From Croceivirga sp. (lineage in GTDB: Bacteria > Bacteroidota > Bacteroidia > Flavobacteriales > Flavobacteriaceae), in NCBI GenBank assembly GCA_028284935.1, contig JANQQQ010000023.1, forward strand, positions 1-64,000: a stretch of 64,000 nt of DNA. Direction: 5' to 3'. The notes beneath the pieces were generated by a model that ran no database searches, was not told the origin of the DNA, and was given only the letters and a program-made list of their open reading frames with translations. Within the stretch, counting starts at the first letter, position 1, and each line of letters opens with the position of its first letter. The translations under genes and the position numbers were made by a program. Shown in pieces: positions 8,890 to 16,864 of this stretch.

Positions 8890-9972
8890 CTATCGTTTTG
8901 CCTTTTGCAGCAGGTAAATTCCAATGACGCCAAAAACAACATTGGGTATTAGAACGGCCAGCATCGGGGAAAATCCCGATTGTTCGGCAAGGGTACCAAA
9001 TATTCTATCGAAAAAAATATACACCATGCCCAAGGCTATTCCCACTAAAAGATTGAAACCCATGCCTCCTCGGCGCTTCACCGAAGAAACGGCAACTGCA
9101 ATTATCGTTAAGATGAATGCAGCAATTGGAAGGGCCCATCGCTTGTACTTCACCAAGATATAGGTATTAATATTCGCTGCTCCCTTTTTTCTTTGGTCGT
9201 CAATAAATTCATTAAGTTCAAAAAGGTTTTTAGTATCCGCGACGTAAGAGACCGGGGTTAAGTCATCAATTTGAAAGGCAAACAAGGTGTCCAATCTTCG
9301 TTTTGTTTCCACCAATTCGTAATCCTCCCTTATTTTCCTTTTAGTATATGAAGTCAACCGATAAAGGCTGTCCTTTTCAACCCATCGAATATTGGAAGCG
9401 GCAATTTTAAATTCCAGTTCATCGTTCTCATTAAAACGCTCATAGGTAAAATTGTAACCTATTTTTCTATCCGGGTCAAAACTACTGACATAGATAAAAT
9501 CATTCTCGTTCAATTGATTGAAAATGTTAGTGGTCTGCCTATTCTGACGACCTCTTTTAAAATATGTATACTCGAACTCATTAAAACCAATGCTCGCATT
9601 TGGAACTATGAACTGCCCCATGAAAAAAATGAGAACGGCTACCAAGGCCGCACCAATAAAATAGGGGCGTAAAAATCGCCAATAGGAGATTCCGGAACTC
9701 AACATGGCCACAATCTCGGTATTACTGGCCAATTTGGAGGTAAAAAAGATAATGGAAAGGAACAGCAAGATGGGCATTAGAAGATTTCCAAGAACCAAGC
9801 TAAAATTCCCATAAAACTCAATAACCTCACCCAGGGGGGCTTCATTATCCATGATTTTACCAATTTTCTCGGCTAGACTGATCATAATCCCAATGGGGAT
9901 GAAAAGCAGAAGAATCCCCAGAAAGGTGATGATGTACCGTTTAAGTATGTATTTATCCAGAATGGTGAGCAT
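8890..9972 (-). CDS. LptF/LptG family permease
   Basis: Inner-membrane subunit of the LptB2FG exporter that pulls lipopolysaccharide from the inner membrane to the LptC/A bridge. About 360 residues with three hydrophobic helices near the N-terminus (LKRYIITFLGILLLFIPIG and on), a soluble periplasmic beta-jellyroll-like middle, and three C-terminal helices, the YjgP/YjgQ layout. Starts at ATG 9972 or GTG 9975; either overlaps the tgt stop, so the two are translationally coupled, a pairing common in Bacteroidota. LptF and LptG cannot be told apart here. Confidence 0.9.
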   Translation of the reverse strand: MLTILDKYILKRYIITFLGILLLFIPIGIMISLAEKIGKIMDNEAPLGEVIEFYGNFSLVLGNLLMPILLFLSIIFFTSKLASNTEIVAMLSSGISYWRFLRPYFIGAALVAVLIFFMGQFIVPNASIGFNEFEYTYFKRGRQNRQTTNIFNQLNENDFIYVSSFDPDRKIGYNFTYERFNENDELEFKIAASNIRWVEKDSLYRLTSYTKRKIREDYELVETKRRLDTLFAFQIDDLTPVSYVADTKNLFELNEFIDDQRKKGAANINTYILVKYKRWALPIAAFILTIIAVAVSSVKRRGGMGFNLLVGIALGMVYIFFDRIFGTLAEQSGFSPMLAVLIPNVVFGVIGIYLLQKAKR

Positions 9973-11102
9973 CACAGTCTTTTATCCATTTGTTTTACCA
10001 TTTTAGCTTTCCATTCCCCAAACTCCCCATTGACTATTTTTTGTCTTGCCGTTCTAACCAGCCAAAGATAAAATCCAAGATTATGTATGGTTGCAATTTG
10101 CTTTCCCAAATATTCATTGGCAGCAAAAAGGTGTCTTAGATAGGCTTTGGAATATTCAGTGTCCACAAAGGTAATGCCCATTTCATCTATGGGAGAAAAG
10201 TCGTCCTCCCATTTTTTGTTCTTGATGTTTATGGTGCCATGGGCCGTAAAGAGCATGCCATTTCTGGCATTTCTCGTGGGCATCACACAATCAAACATAT
10301 CCACACCAAGGGCGATGTTTTCCAAAATATTGATAGGTGTTCCCACACCCATTAAGTAGCGGGGTTTTTCCTGGGGGAGGATATCACATACCACTCCCGA
10401 CATGGCGTACATTTCTTCGGCAGGTTCGCCTACGGAAAGTCCTCCAATGGCATTGCCAAAGGCATTGGTATTGGCAATGTACTCTGCTGATTGCTTCCTT
10501 AACTCTACAAAGGTTGAGCCTTGGACAATGGGGAAAAAGGCTTGGGCGTACCCATATTTCTCCGGTACTTTTTTCAGATGTTCCAAACAGCGTTCCAGCC
10601 ATCTATGGGTCATATGCATGGAACGTTTGGCATATTGGTAATCACAAGGATATGGGGTACACTCGTCAAAAGCCATTATGATATCCGCCCCAATGGAACG
10701 TTGTATTTCCATGACGCGTTCCGGTGAGAAAAAGTGGCTGGAACCATCAATGTGGGATTTGAATTTTACCCCTTCCTCTTTAATTTTTCTGTTTCCTGAC
10801 AGCGAATACACCTGATACCCACCGCTATCTGTCAAAATATTCCTATCCCAACCCATAAACCTATGAAGCCCTCCGGCCCTCTCAATAATATCAATACCAG
10901 GCCTTAGATAAAGATGGTAGGTGTTTCCAAGAATAATATCCGGGTCTATGTCCTCTCGGAGTTCCCTTTGGTGGACACCTTTAACGGAAGCCACGGTCCC
11001 CACCGGCATAAAAATGGGGGTTTGGATTTTACCATGACCTGTTTCCAATTCCCCCGCCCTGGCTTTCGTCTGAACATCCCTATGAAGAAGGTTGAATTTC
11101 AA
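9972..11102 (-). CDS. tgt: tRNA-guanine(34) transglycosylase without the zinc cysteines
   Basis: Exchanges guanine-34 for the queuosine precursor in tRNAs with GUN anticodons. 376 residues, TIM-barrel family, with DSGGYQVYSLSG holding the general-acid Asp92, MAFDECTPYP for substrate binding, and GVDMFDCVMPTRNARNG with nucleophile Asp271. E. coli-type enzymes carry a CxCxxC zinc site just before the C-terminal helix. Here that stretch (about 302-318, DDFSPIDEMGITFVDTEYS) has no cysteine, and only the fourth ligand His340 (ATIHNLGFY) remains. The loop must be held some other way; the rest looks fully conserved, so activity is expected. Confidence 0.95.
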   Translation of the reverse strand: MKFNLLHRDVQTKARAGELETGHGKIQTPIFMPVGTVASVKGVHQRELREDIDPDIILGNTYHLYLRPGIDIIERAGGLHRFMGWDRNILTDSGGYQVYSLSGNRKIKEEGVKFKSHIDGSSHFFSPERVMEIQRSIGADIIMAFDECTPYPCDYQYAKRSMHMTHRWLERCLEHLKKVPEKYGYAQAFFPIVQGSTFVELRKQSAEYIANTNAFGNAIGGLSVGEPAEEMYAMSGVVCDILPQEKPRYLMGVGTPINILENIALGVDMFDCVMPTRNARNGMLFTAHGTINIKNKKWEDDFSPIDEMGITFVDTEYSKAYLRHLFAANEYLGKQIATIHNLGFYLWLVRTARQKIVNGEFGEWKAKMVKQMDKRL

Positions 11103-11119
11103 ATGGAAAATTTAAGCAG

Positions 11120-11146
11120 CAAATATAGCCAACTCGGTTTGAGCAA
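11120..11146 (-). promoter_or_regulatory. Promoter of tgt and the LptF/G-type gene
   Basis: TATATTTG on the minus strand at 11127-11120 matches TAnnTTTG, with TTTG at 11147-11144 (16-base spacer). The tgt ATG begins 18 bases downstream. Confidence 0.55.
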
Positions 11147-11207
11147 ATCCTTAACAAACAAATAAAGTTAGCTGTTAATAGTCTCTAATAAAATGATGAT
11201 ATTTCAC

Positions 11208-11238
11208 TTGTTAAAGGGCAGCAATGGAATTACATTTG
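11208..11238 (+). promoter_or_regulatory. Promoter of the split transketolase genes
   Basis: TACATTTG at 11231-11238 matches TAnnTTTG, with TTG at 11208-11210 and a 20-base spacer. The first transketolase ATG is 20 bases downstream. Confidence 0.6.
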
Positions 11239-11258
11239 AGACCTAAACGAAGTAATTT

Positions 11259-12104
11259 ATGGCAACGATCGCTGAATTGGAAGAACTGGTCATCCAGGTT
11301 CGAAGGGATATTCTTAGGATGGTCCACAAGGTAAACTCTGGACATCCAGGGGGCTCTTTAGGGTGCACGGAATTTTTTGTAGCGCTGTACAATGAAATCA
11401 TGGAATTGAAAGAAGGATTTGATATGGACGGACTTGGCGAAGACGTTTTCTTTCTTTCCAACGGGCATATTTCCCCCATTTTTTACAGCGTTCTTGCACG
11501 AAAGGGCTATTTTCCGGTAGAGGAACTAAACACCTTCCGTTTGATCAATTCCCGTTTGCAGGGACATCCCACAACCCATGAAGGACTACCTGGGGTACGC
11601 GTTGCCAGTGGTTCCTTAGGCCAAGGTATGTCGGTTGCCCTTGGTGCGGCACTCGCCAAAAAATTGAATGACGACAAACACTTGGTCTATAGCCTTCATG
11701 GCGATGGGGAGCTACAGGAAGGACAAAACTGGGAAGCCATTATGTTTGCAGCTGCAAATAAAGTAGACAACCTCATCGCAACGGTAGATCGAAACGGTCA
11801 ACAAATTGATGGTCCCACTGAAGCGGTGCTGGCTTTGGGAGATGTTGCTGAAAAATTCAGGGTCTTTGGCTGGGATGTTTTGGAAATTGAAAACGGAAAT
11901 GACCTACAACAGGTCATCGACGGTTTGAAAGAGGCCAAAAGCAGAACTGGAAAAGGGAAACCCGTGTGCGTTGTGATGACCACCATGATGGGCAACGGAG
12001 TTGATTTTATGATGCATACCCATGCATGGCACGGTAAAGCCCCCAACGATGAGCAATTGGAAATAGCGTTGAACCAAAACCCAGAGACCTTAGGTGACTA
12101 CTAG
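11259..12104 (+). CDS. Transketolase, N-terminal subunit
   Basis: First half of a two-gene transketolase, which moves two-carbon units between sugar phosphates in the pentose phosphate pathway. 281 residues covering the thiamine diphosphate binding domain: GHPGGSLGCTEF near 28, then GDGELQEGQNWEA near 147, the metal/TPP motif, followed by VDRNGQQIDGP. The partner that completes the active site is the next gene, 72 bases downstream. The split form is usual in Bacteroidota and in many archaea and firmicutes, so it is not a frameshift: each half has its own start and the gap carries no coding sequence. Confidence 0.96.
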   Translation: MATIAELEELVIQVRRDILRMVHKVNSGHPGGSLGCTEFFVALYNEIMELKEGFDMDGLGEDVFFLSNGHISPIFYSVLARKGYFPVEELNTFRLINSRLQGHPTTHEGLPGVRVASGSLGQGMSVALGAALAKKLNDDKHLVYSLHGDGELQEGQNWEAIMFAAANKVDNLIATVDRNGQQIDGPTEAVLALGDVAEKFRVFGWDVLEIENGNDLQQVIDGLKEAKSRTGKGKPVCVVMTTMMGNGVDFMMHTHAWHGKAPNDEQLEIALNQNPETLGDY

Positions 12105-12176
12105 CCTACCTCAGATATTTCAAATAATTAAAAGTAAAGATTCCCGCTTTTTGGCGGAAGACAAACCTAAAATAGA

Positions 12177-13130
12177 ATGACGACATATACCGATCAAGGA
12201 AAACAGGATACCCGAAGTGGTTTTGGTGCCGGAATGACTGAATTGGGAAGATCAAATCCCAATGTTGTTGCACTATGTGCTGATTTAGTAGGTTCCTTAA
12301 AAATACAGACATTTATTGATGAAAACCCGGAACGCTTCTTCCAAGTAGGAATCGCAGAAGCCAATATGATGGGAATGGCTGCAGGTCTGACCATTGGAGG
12401 CAAAATTCCGTACGCCACCACTTTTGCCAACTTTGCCACGGGTCGTGTATATGACCAAATAAGGCAATCCATTGCCTATTCCCATAAAAATGTAAAGATT
12501 TGTGCCTCGCACGCCGGAGTCACTTTGGGAGAGGACGGGGCAACGCATCAAATTTTGGAAGATATCGGTTTGATGAAGATGTTACCGGGCATGACCGTTA
12601 TTAACCCATGTGATTTTAATCAAACCAAAGCAGCAACCATAGCCATCGCTGAGCACTATGGTCCGGTCTATTTACGCTTTGGGCGACCAAAGGTGGCCAA
12701 CTTCACGCCGGCAGACCAAAAATTTGAAATTGGAAAGGCGGTGATGCTCAATGAAGGCAACGATGTGACCCTGGTAGCGACGGGACATTTGGTATGGGAA
12801 GCATTGAAGGCCGCTGAAAATTTGGAATCCCAAGGTATTTCATGTGAGGTCATCAATATTCATACCATTAAGCCGTTGGATGACCAAGCTATTTTGGATT
12901 CCGTTGCAAAAACCGGTTGTATTGTTACTGCCGAAGAACATAATTATCTTGGTGGATTGGGGGAAAGTGTTGCCAGGGTACTATCCACACAACGTCCTAC
13001 ACCCCAAGAATTTGTGGCCACCCAAGATACTTTTGGGGAAAGTGGCACCCCAGATCAGCTCATGGAGAAATACGGCCTTAACAATAAAGCCATTGAAGCT
13101 GCCGTTTTAAAAGTGTTACAACGAAAATAG
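12177..13130 (+). CDS. Transketolase, C-terminal subunit
   Basis: Second half of the split transketolase: pyrimidine-binding and C-terminal domains in 317 residues. FFQVGIAEANMMGMAAGLT near 56 holds the Glu that activates thiamine diphosphate, and CASHAGVTLGEDGATHQ near 105 is the substrate-binding His loop. The C-terminal domain (from about 180) is the regulatory Rossmann-like fold ending near KYGLNNKAIEAAVLK. Cotranscribed with the N-terminal half; the outer-membrane gene follows 55 bases later. Confidence 0.96.
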   Translation: MTTYTDQGKQDTRSGFGAGMTELGRSNPNVVALCADLVGSLKIQTFIDENPERFFQVGIAEANMMGMAAGLTIGGKIPYATTFANFATGRVYDQIRQSIAYSHKNVKICASHAGVTLGEDGATHQILEDIGLMKMLPGMTVINPCDFNQTKAATIAIAEHYGPVYLRFGRPKVANFTPADQKFEIGKAVMLNEGNDVTLVATGHLVWEALKAAENLESQGISCEVINIHTIKPLDDQAILDSVAKTGCIVTAEEHNYLGGLGESVARVLSTQRPTPQEFVATQDTFGESGTPDQLMEKYGLNNKAIEAAVLKVLQRK

Positions 13131-13185
13131 GTTTGGTATCGTCTTTGATACTACTTTTTTCGTAATTCATTAAACGAAACACATT

Positions 13186-13770
13186 ATGAAAAAAACACTT
13201 TTAATCGTGGTTGCTGTATTGGCGTGCTACGGACTCCATGCACAGGCCGGTTCCGGTTTCGGAATTAAAGCCGGATTGAACTACAACGGAAACGGGGATT
13301 ATTTTAACTCAGTGGAAAATGCCTTCGAAAACCCCGACAGAAACGCAGGCTTTCACATTGGAGTATATGGAAAATTAGGAAACCGTATTTATGTAAGACC
13401 GGAATTGGTCTACACCAGCACAACCTCAGGGTATGAGGAGGGGGATTTGAAAATTCAAAAATTGGATGTTCCCGTGTTGGTGGGCACAAAAATTATTGGC
13501 CCTTTGCACGCGTTCGTTGGCCCCTCATTCCAATACATACTCAACAGCAAGTTTGATGATGTTACTATTGATGATATTGATAACGACCTGACGGTTGGTT
13601 TCAATCTTGGGGCTGGAGTTAACTTAGGAAAGTTTGGAATTGACCTTCGTTACGAACGGGGCTTTACCGAAAATGAAATTAGTTTTATCAACAGCAATAT
13701 TGTCAACGTCAATGACCGCGTTGATACACGTCCGGATCAGCTCATCTTAAGTTTTAGCTTAAAACTTTGA
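13186..13770 (+). CDS. Outer membrane beta-barrel protein (PorT-like)
   Basis: 194 residues with a signal peptide (MKKTLLIVVAVLACYGLHAQ, cleavage after about 20) and alternating aromatic/glycine strands typical of an 8-stranded barrel: FGIKAGLNYNGNG, GFHIGVYGKLG, VRPELVYTS, VGFNLGAGVNLG, and a final strand ending in LSFSLKL. This fits the small OMP_b-brl_2/PorT-like family of Bacteroidota. Substrate or role is unknown. Its stop is followed by a terminator shared with the convergent FKBP gene. Confidence 0.85.
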   Translation: MKKTLLIVVAVLACYGLHAQAGSGFGIKAGLNYNGNGDYFNSVENAFENPDRNAGFHIGVYGKLGNRIYVRPELVYTSTTSGYEEGDLKIQKLDVPVLVGTKIIGPLHAFVGPSFQYILNSKFDDVTIDDIDNDLTVGFNLGAGVNLGKFGIDLRYERGFTENEISFINSNIVNVNDRVDTRPDQLILSFSLKL

Positions 13771-13794
13771 GAACACGGGACCAAAAGATGTAAT

Positions 13795-13822
13795 AAGGGT
13801 GGCTTTAGGCCGCCCTTTTTTA
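13795..13822. terminator. Shared terminator between the barrel protein and FKBP genes
   Basis: AAGGGTGGC (13795-13803) pairs with GCCGCCCTT (13809-13817), one G-U pair, loop TTTAG, followed by a T run. It lies between two convergent stops and can serve the plus-strand gene best. Confidence 0.75.
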
Positions 13823-13826
13823 TGAC

Positions 13827-14810
13827 TTATCCGTTGGGGTCCCTCTGAATATCCGGATCCAAATAGTCTGGTGTCCCATCATTATTGCTGTCCGGGTAGG
13901 GAGTTATAATATTTCCATCAGCATCAGATATTTCGGTTCTGGTTAAAACGCCATCTCCATCATCATCAATATCCTGGAAGTCAGCTTGCAATCCAAATCC
14001 CAACTCCAGCTCTAGCTCCTCATCCGTATTATCATCAAAGAAAAACTCATTTTCGTTGATATCTTCAAGGATGTTGGGCACACCATCGAGATCAGAATCT
14101 GTATTCTCAACAAACAAACCAGATTCAAAAGTAAAAATCAAAGGTGCATAACGCGGTATTATCTCAGACCTTGGGAGATTAAAGAAACCCAACCCAGATG
14201 GGATAATCATTAATCCGATTCCTCTATTGGAAATTTCCGTTGTCCCATCAGGATTTTCCACAATACCACTGACTGTTCCAGAGTTAACTTTTGCCACAGA
14301 ATTGTAAAAACCCCTGACCTGAGTTGGCAACAGTTGCCAGCTAAAGTCCGTAACACTCTCAAAAGCAGTACCGTCCAATAACCTGCCTTCAAGCCTCATT
14401 AGCACAGAATCTGCAACCGTTGGCCTTATGCCTTCCCCCTCACGGGCAACTAAGTAGTAAAAGGTATGTGGAACATCCGTTTCTTCCTCTGTTAATCCCA
14501 GTAATTGGGATGAGGAGACATTGATTACCTCTGAAACCACTTGTTGGGAAAGGGGTGTTTTATCCGCATTTTCCCCTTCAATTTTATCAATGACAATTTT
14601 AAAATCAAAGTCTGGGGCAATTGGCTCCTGAAAATCTTCGTAATTGTAGAAATGGGTTTGAAGGAACTCCTGGATTTCCTCATCATTCTCAGGCGCTACC
14701 TCGCTTAACAACCTTGGGGGGATCTGGACCCCAGGGATTCCCCCATCATCATCATCACCACAACCGGTAATTACACCAAAAACTACTAGAACCAATAGCA
14801 ATTTCTTCAT
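13827..14810 (-). CDS. FKBP-type peptidyl-prolyl isomerase lipoprotein with calcium-binding tail
   Basis: About 327 residues from ATG 14810. The signal peptide ends in a lipobox (FGVITGCGDDDDGG); the Asp run after the Cys fits a Bacteroidota surface or inner-leaflet lipoprotein. An FKBP domain spans about 140-230 (ADSVLMRLEGRLLDGTAFES, then a late FNLPRSEIIPRYAPLIFTFE). The C-terminal 90 residues are Asp-rich with thrombospondin type 3/EF-hand-like repeats (DSDLDGVPN, DIDDDGDGVLTRTE, DSNNDGTPDYLD). It probably helps fold exported proteins at the envelope in a calcium-dependent way. It may be related to GldI-type FKBPs of gliding species, but no other gld gene is here. Confidence 0.85.
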   Translation of the reverse strand: MKKLLLVLVVFGVITGCGDDDDGGIPGVQIPPRLLSEVAPENDEEIQEFLQTHFYNYEDFQEPIAPDFDFKIVIDKIEGENADKTPLSQQVVSEVINVSSSQLLGLTEEETDVPHTFYYLVAREGEGIRPTVADSVLMRLEGRLLDGTAFESVTDFSWQLLPTQVRGFYNSVAKVNSGTVSGIVENPDGTTEISNRGIGLMIIPSGLGFFNLPRSEIIPRYAPLIFTFESGLFVENTDSDLDGVPNILEDINENEFFFDDNTDEELELELGFGLQADFQDIDDDGDGVLTRTEISDADGNIITPYPDSNNDGTPDYLDPDIQRDPNG

Positions 14811-14812
14811 AA

Positions 14813-14878
14813 GCAAAGTTTAGTCGCGCAAGATACAATTTTCCACTATTTTTGACAGATACCTTAACTAAACTTTGC
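14813..14878. promoter_or_regulatory. Divergent promoter region with an 11-bp inverted repeat
   Basis: GCAAAGTTTAG at 14813-14823 and CTAAACTTTGC at 14868-14878 are perfect inverted copies, 44 bases apart. Each places a TTTG-ending -7-like element (TAAACTTTG, one base longer than TAnnTTTG) 2-4 bases before a start codon: FKBP leftwards (ATG 14810) and the S4 protein rightwards (TTG 14883). Either they are mirrored near-leaderless promoters or a two-site operator. Confidence 0.4.
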
Positions 14879-14882
14879 AGTC

Positions 14883-15278
14883 TTGCGTATTGATAAATTC
14901 CTTTGGAGCACCCGCTATTTTAAAACAAGGAATATAGCGACCATAGCTTGCAAAAAGGGGCAAGTTCGAATCAATGGGGACGTAGTGAAGCCCTCAAGGG
15001 AGGTGTATCCCATGGACAACGTCATCGTTCGTAAGAACCAAATAGATTACCAACTCACCGTCTTGGATGTTCCTGAAAGCAGGGTTGGGGCAAAACTGGT
15101 GGATATTTATAGAAAGGATACTACTCCAAGAGAAGCATTTGAAACCAACGAGCTATTAAAGTTTGCCAAAGACCATTATAGAAAAAAAGGGTTGGGCAGA
15201 CCTACAAAAAAAGATAGAAGGGATATTGATGAATACCTTTCCGATGACGATATGGAACGGCCCAAACCAGAGGATTGA
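14883..15278 (+). CDS. S4-domain RNA-binding protein, Hsp15 family
   Basis: 131 residues; an S4 RNA-binding domain fills about 1-65 (RIDKFLWSTRYFKTRNIA, then GQVRINGDVVKPSREV), the pattern of heat-shock protein 15, which in E. coli rescues stalled 50S subunits that carry nascent chains. The tail from about 85 is basic then acidic (GLGRPTKKDRRD, ending DDDMERPKPED). The start is TTG at 14883: there is no ATG before the S4 core, and family members begin MRIDK. Followed by a phosphoribosyltransferase gene 110 bases downstream. Confidence 0.88.
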   Translation: MRIDKFLWSTRYFKTRNIATIACKKGQVRINGDVVKPSREVYPMDNVIVRKNQIDYQLTVLDVPESRVGAKLVDIYRKDTTPREAFETNELLKFAKDHYRKKGLGRPTKKDRRDIDEYLSDDDMERPKPED

Positions 15279-15388
15279 TTACCTTTGATAGGAAAGAACG
15301 CCCATTGAACAGGGAATCGTCAAAATTTAGCAAACGAATGGGTCGGTAATCCATATACCCTTAAGATCATTAGGAAAAACAGCTTTGG

Positions 15389-15886
15389 ATGACAAACAAA
15401 ATACTTCACCATGAGCAAATTGTGCATAAAATAAATAGGATTGCCTATCAAATTTATGAGGCCAATGTGGATGAAAAAGAAATTATTATTGCCGGTATTG
15501 ACGGGGGAGGTTTGCTTTTTGCAAAAAAAATAGCAAAAGTCTTGGATAAGGTAACCAATGCCACCATCACCCTCTGCAAGGTAAGCATGGATAAGAAAAA
15601 CCCCTTACATAGCGGTGTATTAACTTCAATAAAAGAAAGTGACTACAAGAACAAATCCGTTATTTTAATCGACGATGTCCTGAATTCCGGAACAACCCTG
15701 ATTTATGGGGTCCATCACTTTCTGCAAACTCCCTTAAAGCAATTGAAAACAGCTGTTTTGGTCAATCGCAACCATAAAAAATACCCGGTTAAAGCGGATT
15801 ACAAGGGCATTTCGTTATCCACTTCCCTTCATGAACATATCCAAGTGGAATTGGGTTCGGCAACATATGGGGTTTATTTAAATTAA
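15389..15886 (+). CDS. Phosphoribosyltransferase, PyrR-like
   Basis: 165 residues of a type I PRTase. The PRPP loop is VILIDDVLNSGTTL near 91-104, and an early pyrophosphate loop lies in AGIDGGGLLFAKKIAK. The overall layout is closest to PyrR (uracil PRTase/pyrimidine attenuator) and to hypoxanthine-type enzymes. No pyr operon or attenuator-like leader is nearby, so a regulatory role is not supported; a salvage role is more likely. Its last 9 bases overlap the 3' end of the convergent shikimate kinase gene. Confidence 0.85.
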   Translation: MTNKILHHEQIVHKINRIAYQIYEANVDEKEIIIAGIDGGGLLFAKKIAKVLDKVTNATITLCKVSMDKKNPLHSGVLTSIKESDYKNKSVILIDDVLNSGTTLIYGVHHFLQTPLKQLKTAVLVNRNHKKYPVKADYKGISLSTSLHEHIQVELGSATYGVYLN

Positions 15887-16393
15887 GTGATCCCCGATCT
15901 CTACAACCAGTTGTTCCTCAGTCTTGTTTTCGGCAAAAATGGTAGTGTTGGCCATAGCATAAAACGGGGCCCTTTCAAAAAGATGTTTTCCTATGAACTC
16001 CGGTAGTTCTTCATCAGGAATATGGGCAACCAAAGGACGTTGCACCTTTTCTTGTGATATTCGTTTTGCCAAGCTCGGAATGGAAAGGTTAAGATAAAAT
16101 GAATATGGGGTATGTTTGTTTATTATTGCCATATTTTGCGCATAACATGGGGTTCCTCCACCAAGCGCCAATACAATATTGGCATCATACCCCAAAATAC
16201 CTGCCAATACCTCAGTCTCCGTTCTTCTAAAAAACAGTTCCCCTTTTTCAGAAAAAATTGCCGGGACTTCCATGCCCACCCGATTTGAAATCTCCTCGTC
16301 CAAATCGATAAAATCATAGCCAAGCTTGTTTGCCAACAACTTCCCTATACTGGATTTTCCACTTGCCATATACCCTAAAAGTACTACTATCAT
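15878..16393 (-). CDS. aroK: Shikimate kinase
   Basis: Phosphorylates shikimate in the pathway to chorismate and aromatic amino acids. 171 residues from ATG 16393 (a TTG two codons upstream is possible). Walker A GYMASGKSSIGK at about 7-18, FIDLDEEI at about 32-39 (shikimate-binding Asp), the GGGTP shikimate motif near 79, and the lid with QRPLVAH. Normal size for AroK/AroL. Tail-to-tail with the PRTase gene. Confidence 0.94.
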   Translation of the reverse strand: MIVVLLGYMASGKSSIGKLLANKLGYDFIDLDEEISNRVGMEVPAIFSEKGELFFRRTETEVLAGILGYDANIVLALGGGTPCYAQNMAIINKHTPYSFYLNLSIPSLAKRISQEKVQRPLVAHIPDEELPEFIGKHLFERAPFYAMANTTIFAENKTEEQLVVEIGDHLI

Positions 16394-16444
16394 GCCCAAA
16401 GTTCTAGACGTTATTTAAATCACCAAATTTATCATTAATTGGCC

Positions 16445-16474
16445 TTGATTAATAAATTTAGGATTGTATATTTG
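16445..16474 (+). promoter_or_regulatory. Promoter of the tRNA-Lys/tRNA-Leu transcript
   Basis: TATATTTG at 16467-16474 matches TAnnTTTG exactly and TTG at 16445-16447 is 19 bases upstream. tRNA-Lys begins 39 bases downstream. One of the clearest promoters in the window. Confidence 0.7.
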
Positions 16475-16513
16475 CAGCCGCTTAACGCATAGGTTTTGTT
16501 GTTTTGCATTTCT

Positions 16514-16586
16514 GACCTGATAGCTCAGTTGGTAGAGCATCTCCCTTTTAAGGAGAGGGTCCTGGGTTCGAGCCCCAGTCAGGTCA
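16514..16586 (+). tRNA. tRNA-Lys (anticodon TTT)
   Basis: 73 bases that fold as a full cloverleaf. The acceptor stem GACCTGA pairs with TCAGGTC, TA fills positions 8-9, the D arm is GCTC...GAGC, the anticodon stem CTCC/GGAG encloses loop CTTTTAA (anticodon TTT), and the T arm is CTGGG-TTCGAGC-CCCAG. The discriminator is A and no CCA is encoded. Confidence 0.97.
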
Positions 16587-16642
16587 CATAGAAGTTAAGT
16601 CAATGGCTTAACTTTTTTTGTTTATTTTAAGTTGAATGTTTG

Positions 16643-16726
16643 GCCCACGTGGCGGAATTGGTAGACGCGCTACCTTGAGGGGGTAGTGTTCTTATGGACG
16701 TGCTGGTTCGACTCCAGTCGTGGGCA
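16643..16726 (+). tRNA. tRNA-Leu (anticodon GAG)
   Basis: 84 bases with a long variable arm, class II. Acceptor GCCCACG pairs with CGTGGGC, the D arm has GGCGGAATTGGTAGACGC, the anticodon stem CTACC/GGTAG holds loop TTGAGGG (anticodon GAG), and the T arm has CTGGTTCGACTCCAG. The discriminator is A and no CCA is encoded. It lies 56 bases after tRNA-Lys, same transcript. Confidence 0.97.
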
Positions 16727-16730
16727 CTTC

Positions 16731-16761
16731 AAATCCTTTGGTCACCCAAAGGATTTTTTTA
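16731..16761 (+). terminator. Terminator after the tRNA pair
   Basis: AAATCCTTTGG (16731-16741), loop TCAC and CCAAAGGATTT (16746-16756) form an 11-bp stem running into a T tract. Confidence 0.85.
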
Positions 16762-16817
16762 TTTCCGAATGTCCAGATCATATCCCAATAATTAAATTTT
16801 AACGGTTGTTTATCAAC

Positions 16818-16843
16818 TTGGAATGATTTATATTGTAGATTTG
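16818..16843 (+). promoter_or_regulatory. Candidate promoter of the carotenoid operon
   Basis: TAGATTTG at 16836-16843 matches TAnnTTTG; the nearest TTG upstream is at 16818-16820 with a 15-base spacer, shorter than usual. The regulator ATG is at 16865. This is where an autoregulating MerR/CarH-type repressor would be expected to bind; I see no perfect palindrome in it. Confidence 0.45.
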
Positions 16844-16864
16844 TTTAACGATTCTACATAAAAA

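Noticed and set aside
11259-13130. Transketolase split by a frameshift or damage
   Set aside because: Each half has complete domains and its own start; a two-gene transketolase is normal in this phylum.
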